64,000 nt of DNA. It comes from Mesodorylaimus sp. YZB2_4 (taxonomy: Eukaryota; Nematoda; Enoplea; Dorylaimida; Dorylaimidae). A model generated the notes under the pieces. The model saw only the letters and a list, made by a program, of their open reading frames with translations. It ran no database searches and was not told where the DNA came from. The first letter of the stretch is position 1, and the number at the start of each line of letters is the position of its first letter. This document shows positions 57,811 through 64,000 of this stretch, piece by piece. The position numbers and the translations under genes were made by a program. The stretch spans positions 62,001-126,000 of the forward strand of contig JASANH010000986.1 in assembly GCA_030248295.1 (NCBI GenBank), read 5' to 3'.

Positions 57811-58981
57811 TCCGATGACTTATGGTCAGCCTAACGCCCAACTCATAGGGTCGCCCGTAAAAAATCAGATATATGCATAATACACTGATACCGCAGTGAT
57901 GTGGTCTGAATCAGTGATCCACTGTGGTGCGGTTATTGATCATGATTCCATTGACAAAGTCTTTCGTTCAAGCGTATTCGCACGTGTCCTTGCATCCTTG
58001 TTGTGAAACTCATAGTCAGCCTCAAGAAAATATCCATGAGCAGTTCCAGTTGTAGCCTCAATCCTCAGCCACAATGTGAACAAGCACATAACTCCGTCTT
58101 TTGGCTGTACCCCAATTACTGATCGACGTTCTTCAGTTTGTCTAGCTCCGTACTTGTTATCCGGCACGCGAGAACAGCAATTATGCCCGTGTAGTATGTG
58201 TTTGCTTGCCGTGATCAAGATATTGGCTCTGCTTATGTAGAATGGAAAAACAAAGGAATCAGTTTCTTGATGATGCATTGAGCATGAAGCAATCCAAAGC
58301 GTTATGGCATATAATTGGTGCGTTTCGAGAATTGGCCCATTCATCTCATAAATGCTTGCTGGCTTTTAGTTTTTTCCACTCATCGCCTTCTGGTCGCCGT
58401 GGAGCTCGAGCAAAAGTAGTGGAAGACAGTTTATAATATGGATGGTCACTGGGCGGTGCACATTTTGGTCTCCACTAACATTTGATGGACGCTTATCTTT
58501 ATCTGTTGTAAAAAGTAGTCATAAAACACGCTCTGTCAGTCCAGAAGAGGGCTATACTATAGATAAAAACTACCTAGGCCCAGTATTTTCACCTGAAGCG
58601 CATACTTCGGGCTCACAAATTCGAAACTCAGAGATATGTGGCCGATAGAGTATTTGTACTTGACCCATTTGATGAATGTTCATGAGCAAAAGGTCGGAAG
58701 CTTTCTTTGCATCGTCTAATGCACAATAAGATGAATTATCAAAAAACTATGATCGACTGCTTTTATCTAGTACAGGACTGCGCTATGCATAAAAAATGTG
58801 CTTGAATGAAGACCGGGCAGCAACCTCGTTCGTGACTGAAACTGGATGAATGCCATAAAAACATATTCAGAGCAAAAAGTCTCTTTTCAGCCAGCCAATA
58901 CGTCCCGACAAAACAGAAAAACACGAGTTTGCACGGCATGGAAGCAAAGCTAATAGAATACCTTGCTGACAGCACGGCTGA
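57811..58981. other. Spacer with an unassigned minus-strand frame
   Basis: A 134-codon minus-strand frame at 57940-58344 looks somewhat protein-like (GVMCLFTLWLRIEATTG) but matches nothing I know and has no splice partners. Nothing else is seen. Confidence 0.35.
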
Positions 58982-60091
58982 TCAATAACCAGCGCAACAG
59001 TTCAAAATGGTCTTCACAACCCCGACGCAATTAGATGCTGGCGTGATTCCGACCTGACCAACCAATCGTATTATGGCGGCCAAGGATAACAGCTTGAGTT
59101 GAAAGGCAACGTCTTTATTGAATTGAATGCTTTTATAATCCTCCAAACGAGCAATATGCCTTTCGCTTTCCTCCTGCACGCAGAGCCAACAACTCGGTTT
59201 ATTGGATGCCAGTAAGGCACCCCCAGTCGACGACGTCAATGCGCTAGATTCCTCGCTCGAAATCCCGTTGGCCATTTGTGGCAACGATGGCCCGTGACGC
59301 ACCATCTTTGCCACCACCTTCTTCTCCGAGCTGTGCATGTAGAATGGGTCACCCGGCAATAGCTCTCCAAAAAAGTCCCCGTTCCAATCTCGGACGGCCA
59401 CTCGGGTGCGACTTGTCTGTTGACACCAATCGCTTGCCATGTAGTCACGCATGTACAGAACAGGCTTGCCGTAAGATTCGATAGTCCAAATGCGACCGGC
59501 GCAATCAGCATCGGCGTAAGCATCAAATAGAGGAAAGCCATCTGCATCCGTGATTTGGATATCGCGCTCTACTCTCCTAATTGTGAACTTGTGCGCCCTG
59601 GCGAAATAATGCAAGACTTGAGATTTAGTAGGTCGGGGAGATATCAGCACTTCGTCCTCGCCATCTCCGTCAATGTTCAATGCCAGCCGCTCCACTAGGC
59701 CGCTGCCAGTCGATGCACTGATTCGACCGATGGCGCTTGGTTCTGATGACGTCGGAACAATTAGTTCAAACTTGGTTAGAGATTCAGTGGCAGGCATTGA
59801 GGTGACGGAAGTCGGCTGCTCTATGACGATCTCCTCATCGATTGACAAAGAAGCGGAATTCGGGACCAAATCGACCATTTCTATCTCGTCGCTATCACCA
59901 GCCATCTTGATAGTGCGCTGGTCCTGTCGACTAGTCACAGGCTCGGGCTCGTCCCCGCCCTCGCCCTCGCTGTCTACGTCATTGTCTAATGCCCTTTCCT
60001 CCAACAACTCTTTGCGGACGCTGATCGGCGAGTGAGGAGGATATTGGGCTTGAAGAAGATTTGTGGCATCGTCTCTGGCCTCGTCTTCCAT
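58982..60091 (-). CDS. Acidic protein with possible LURP-one/Tubby-like C-terminal fold
   Basis: A single exon of 369 residues starting at ATG 60091 (MEDEARDD). The upstream in-frame GTG at 60109 is not used as a start here. Residues 1-140 are acidic and Ser/Thr-rich, probably disordered. From about 160 a folded segment reads HYFARAHKFTIRRVERDIQI, DADGFPLFDAY, RIWTIESYGKPVLYMRDY and RTRVAVRDWNGDFFGEL. This alternation, with DADG-type turns and repeated aromatic strands, resembles the LURP-one-related / Tubby C-terminal / scramblase barrel. A CWLC motif and a hydrophobic QLKLLSLAAIIRLVG segment follow. The family call is by pattern only. The absence of introns is unusual for this window. Function unknown. 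Confidence 0.6.
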   Translation of the reverse strand: MEDEARDDATNLLQAQYPPHSPISVRKELLEERALDNDVDSEGEGGDEPEPVTSRQDQRTIKMAGDSDEIEMVDLVPNSASLSIDEEIVIEQPTSVTSMPATESLTKFELIVPTSSEPSAIGRISASTGSGLVERLALNIDGDGEDEVLISPRPTKSQVLHYFARAHKFTIRRVERDIQITDADGFPLFDAYADADCAGRIWTIESYGKPVLYMRDYMASDWCQQTSRTRVAVRDWNGDFFGELLPGDPFYMHSSEKKVVAKMVRHGPSLPQMANGISSEESSALTSSTGGALLASNKPSCWLCVQEESERHIARLEDYKSIQFNKDVAFQLKLLSLAAIIRLVGQVGITPASNCVGVVKTILNCCAGY

Positions 60092-61951
60092 TCCCGTCTT
60101 TATTCCCACTTCCGTCAGTGTACAATCGGCGGGAGCTTGAGGTAGGCACCACCGACCGATAAGCCAGACGGACAGATTTGTGTGTGTTCACCCAAGGCGA
60201 CGTATTTATTCGAGCAGGGCGCGTAGGCTAGGCTAGCGACTGAATCCAATTTCAATTTGCCCCAGCGACGACGATGATTCGGGGACCAAAGTGATGAGGC
60301 CTGGCGCCATTAATCGCACGCACCTAATCGTAGCCCGCGTGCTCTCTAATCATGGCCTGTAAGCAATAGTAGCTCGTAACGAGTCTCCCAGTCCGGACAG
60401 CCAATACTAGTAGTCATAATCGTGGCACGACCACGTCCGCAGGGAGGCGCCCAGGCCAACTTCCCTTATCCTGTTCCGCTACCAAGGCGGCTTGCTTAAA
60501 GAAAAATTAGCCAGACGAGAGAGTGCTAGGGCGGGCGAGGAAGGCTATTGAAGCTTTTAGTCAACGATTTCCGTTTCCCACTCCCACAACGAGCATGCAA
60601 GCTCGACCGAGTGTAGGCGTTGGCCACAGTTCACCGACCATCGAGTTCCTATACGCGTATGCATGTCTAATGAGTCGACCGAGCTCGAGCACGGCTGTTC
60701 CCATCAAAGAATAATAAAGTGCACATCAAAACATCGCGTCCTACAACGACTGATTTTCTGCCAGCATCTGAGAAGAGAGGCATACCAGTTGATTAGACTT
60801 TTACAGCACCCGCAATAACGCAAGACGCACCACTGTCGCTTCCACTTGCTCAAATTAGCAGCTGTCGTCGAGCAGGTTCTGGCTGCTCTTGTTCAGGGAA
60901 CCTCATCCAGAAGACCCTCTGTTAACAAGGACACACTGAGGAAATAAGGTGGCTCGACGAACAGGCGCTCGTAATCTGATTTCACCTCGTTTCTCCCGTT
61001 CCTCGCTGCTGCGACCCGAGCGCACGGAACAGTGTTTAGCACATTCCACAGTCTTCAACGGGACATACACGAGCGACGAGAGTCCTACGAAGAGTGGACG
61101 AGAATGGATCGAAAAGCGCAAAGAAGCCGTCTCACGGTATTCAGAGAATTTGAGCAACTTACTCGAAAGCCTTTCAAAACGGGCCCCGGCCACTCGGGCT
61201 CTCTGTCTGAGTAAACTCTAATGCACTTGGACCACGAATCGTTTTTCCTCTCTGTGTATGTGAATAAAACCCAATGTCAACATTCGGAGAGAACCTGCCC
61301 ACTGCTTTTTCGTTTTAGGTAATGCCCGTTTAGCACGCGCCAAGAAACCAAACAAAAGGGTGTGGGAACGTCAGCAGATCCTGGCGCACTGCTAAAAAAT
61401 AGACCATCTTTCTAGGAATAACATTGTATTCCCTGATCCTCTCTCGCAGCACTCAGAACGTACTGCATGTGAATAAGCAGCTTTCAGTCTACAGAAATGC
61501 TTTTTCCATCCCTAAACAGCCGATGCTAGTTGTACTAACAGACAATATGTGATGTTTTATTCGCATGGCGTTTGGGCACAAAAACCCAGCATAACCAGCC
61601 TGGGCTGACAATGAGCCCCTTTCAGGAGAGGGGGAAAGATGTGTGTCCCGATAGGAAGGGTCTGCGTGCCATTACGATCAGACAATCCTTGCCTTCGAAG
61701 AGAGCCACCCCACACAACAGTCATTTCGGAAGGAAGGCCAATTAAAATATAAGTTTCTGTGGCCATAAAGGCATGCTATTCCTAATCGGAGTGCAATAGC
61801 AACTATGTGCAGTGTAATGTACGTAATGTAAAGCAGATAGCATGGGGAGCCAGCTGTCATTGCCCCATTTCGTCTGTCGACATTGTCGTGAGTGGTTGTG
61901 AATTTTCGTTTCGTACTCGACTCGACTCGACTCGTTGCGTGAAGAGCCAAA
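60092..61951. other. Spacer between the acidic protein and arginine kinase
   Basis: The two genes diverge, so promoters of both lie here. A plus-strand open stretch at 61032-61214 (SYEEWTRMDRKAQRSRLTVF, then EFEQLTRKPFKT) followed by AATAAA at 61263-61268 might be the last exon of an unrecognised small gene; I found no clear upstream exon. Nothing else was recognised. Confidence 0.4.
61914..61934. repeat. CTCGA microsatellite before arginine kinase
   Basis: Four head-to-tail ACTCG units end 18 bases before the arginine kinase start codon, so they lie in the 5' UTR or core promoter. Confidence 0.8.
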
Positions 61952-63325
61952 ATGGCGGACGCTGAGACCGTGAAGAAGATCGAAGAAGGCTTCAAGACGC
62001 TGCAAAACGCCAAGGACTGCCAGTCGCTGCTCAAGAAATACCTGACGGCCGATGTGTTGGCGAAACTGAAGGGCCGGAAGACGAAGCTGGGCGCCACCCT
62101 GTTGGACGTCATCCAGTCGGGTAAGTGCGGTCAGCTCTGGGGAGGGGCCTTCGAACAGGGACACTCCTCATCGGCTTTCACGATTTAGGAGTAAAGAACC
62201 TGGACAGCGGCGTCGGCGTGCACGCTCCGGACGCGGAGGCCTACACGACGTTCAAAGAACTCTTCGATCCGATCATTCAAGACTACCACGGCGGATTCAA
62301 ACCGACCGATCGTCAGCCTGCCACCGATCTCGGCGAATCGCGCATCGGCGAACTCAAGGACCTCGATCCCGAGAAAAAGTTCATCATCTCGACCCGAATC
62401 CGATGCGGCCGCTCGCTCGCCGGCTACCCCTTCAACCCGTGTCTCACCGAAGCCGTAAGTGCACGTTTCTCACAGCAGGTTGGGAGAGGACGTGACAGAC
62501 TGCGCCTTCCTTGCAGAACTACAAGGAGATGGAAGCCAAGGTGAAGAAGATCTTCGAGAACATCCCGGACCCCGAGCTGCAAGGCACCTACTACCCGTTG
62601 ACTGGCATGACCAAGGAAGTGCAGAATCAGCTGATCGCCGACCACTTCCTCTTCAAGGAAGGAGACAGGTGCGTGCTCTCTCCTCGCTCTTCACCCGAGC
62701 CACGGCAACCCGCCATTCCAGGTTCCTGCAAGCCGCCAACGCCTGTCGCTACTGGCCGAACGGACGCGGCATCTTCCACAACAAGAACAAGACCTTCCTG
62801 GTCTGGGTCAACGAAGAAGATCATCTGCGCATCATCAGCATGCAGGAGGGCGGCGATGTCGGAAAGGTGCTCGACCGTCTGATTCGGGTAAGCCATTGTC
62901 GTTCGCTGCCTTGCCTCCTCAACTAAGCTTCTCGACCTTGTCAGGGCGTGAAAATCATTGAAAAGCAGGCACCGTTCTCGCGCGACGATCGTCTGGGGTG
63001 GCTGACGTTCTGCCCGACCAATCTGGGAACGACCGTTCGCGCCTCGGTCCACATCAAGATTCCCAAAGTGTCCGCCCGGTCGGACTTCAAGAAGATCTGC
63101 GCCGACATGAAACTGCAAATCCGAGGTGAGTGCGCCCAGACTGGCTCTTGCCCTGATCGCAAGTGAGGAATCCTCGTTGCAGGCATCCACGGCGAGCACA
63201 GCGAAACCGAAGGCGGCGTGTACGACGTGTCGAACAAGGCTCGTTTGGGGCTGACCGAGTTCCAGGCCGTCAAGATGATGTACGACGGGGTGAAGAAGCT
63301 GATCGAAATGGAGAAGAGCGGTTGA
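61952..63325 (+). CDS. AK: Arginine kinase
   Basis: Catalyses reversible transfer of phosphate between ATP and arginine, buffering cytosolic ATP. Six exons (61952-62120, 62189-62454, 62517-62668, 62722-62887, 62945-63125, 63183-63325) join in frame to 358 residues, the usual length (355-360). Five introns of 54-68 nt have standard signals. Visible motifs: [19 protein letters not shown] (guanidino specificity loop), [10 protein letters not shown] (nucleotide binding), the NEEDHLR motif with Glu228, Cys274 in [16 protein letters not shown], and [14 protein letters not shown] (flexible loop with the second glutamate). All expected active-site residues are present. Codons are GC-rich at third positions compared with neighbouring genes, as expected of a highly expressed gene. 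The start [14 protein letters not shown] aligns with known N-termini. Confidence 0.97.
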
Positions 63326-64000
63326 GGGCGAGCAAGCCAGTGATGAGCCAGCGATCAGTGATCGTGCTTTTCTAGTGCGGATGTTTGTAGCGAATCCTCG
63401 AAATGCTTGAACTAAAAACCACGTAGAAAAAGGGCACGCGTTTCGCAGCAAATGGCAACGTTCGTGAGAACATGGCCTCCACGGTATCTTGGGCCTCGTT
63501 GCAAAAAGTCAGAAGTCAAGTTCTTTAGGACGAGTTTCAGGTCAGGCGGCTATGGAAGCAACTTTGACGCTTCGTCCGCTCTGTTTCCAAACGACAATTT
63601 CTTGGTGCACTTGGTGGGTTATCCTGACCAGCATTTCACCTGGTCCTCGACCTTATCTCTGTACCGTTAGAACAAGTACACAGTTGTTTGTAGTTGTCGT
63701 AACGAGTTGGCTAGTCCTGACAACGGCAACCTGGTCATGCCAGCTAATAACTGGCGGCTGGAAAGAATGGTGGTTCGCAATAATGGTCTGGTCGAGGGTG
63801 TTCGTGGGATATGTGCACCCCTGAGAATTTTTCCAAGGTTTTTCCAGCCAAGAGTTTGATTTGATTGCATCAATTATCAAGGAGGGAAGGAAAGAAGGGT
63901 AGAAAATGAAGGACTATGCTTGGCTGGCTAATGTCATCATTCTAAGATGGTCCAGGGTTCTACCCTTTGTAGTGCAAAAGAACAGGCATTAATAGAATTT
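63326..64000. other. Downstream of arginine kinase
   Basis: 3' UTR and flanking DNA. No canonical AATAAA was seen close to the stop. No further gene is supported before the window ends. Confidence 0.5.

Noticed and set aside
62627..63451. 274-codon minus-strand frame
   Set aside because: It is antisense to arginine kinase exons and introns; strong third-position GC bias keeps the opposite frame open.

Overview
The window is nuclear DNA from an animal, most likely an ecdysozoan (nematode, tardigrade or a relative). The reasons are spliced genes with many 50-70 nt GT-AG introns, an arginine kinase as the phosphagen kinase, calexcitin, an Eph receptor, an FMRFamide-receptor-like GPCR and a ZHP-3/RNF212-type meiotic RING protein, together with BEL/Pao, Harbinger, LINE and tRNA-SINE debris. 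I cannot place it more narrowly without a search.

Layout. 1-3.2 kb: no gene seen, with a G-quadruplex-type repeat and one SINE head. 3.2-4.6 kb (+): unknown protein with a C-terminal membrane segment. 5.6-7.1 kb (+): secreted or membrane protein with lysine-rich repeats. 7.4-9.2 kb: BEL/Pao gag remnant between inverted repeats. 10.2-11.7 kb (+): calexcitin, 5 exons. 12.2-12.8 kb (-): proline/glutamine-rich gene with tandemly duplicated exons. 13.2-13.4 kb: decayed inverted copy of the last exon of the 3.2-4.6 kb gene. 13.9-24.2 kb (+): DNA topoisomerase I, 17 exons; one 5.1 kb intron holds a nest of mobile elements. 25.3-27.4 kb (+): ZHP-3/RNF212-like protein, 10 exons. 27.4-33.5 kb: repeats and a tyrosine-phosphatase pseudogene lying between inverted repeats. 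34.0-45.2 kb (-): complete Eph receptor tyrosine kinase, which I assembled as 12 exons and 1168 residues with every exon phase matching. 45.2-51 kb: no gene seen apart from a likely Eph promoter. 51.0-52.8 kb (-): peptide GPCR, 2 exons. 54.5-57.6 kb: weak fragments, including an MSP/VAP-like gene with an in-frame stop. 59.0-60.1 kb (-): acidic protein with a possible LURP-one/Tubby-like fold. 62.0-63.3 kb (+): arginine kinase, 6 exons.

The genes do not form an operon or a pathway. Most are housekeeping, signalling or meiotic genes set among transposon debris. The most unusual parts are structural: host gene fragments copied elsewhere in the window (a 35 bp piece of a topoisomerase exon, a terminal exon, tandem exons), a phosphatase pseudogene and a gag remnant each enclosed by inverted repeats, and a lysine-repeat membrane protein of no family I recognise. 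Exon limits were read by eye from splice signals, reading frame and family knowledge. No alignment or search was run.
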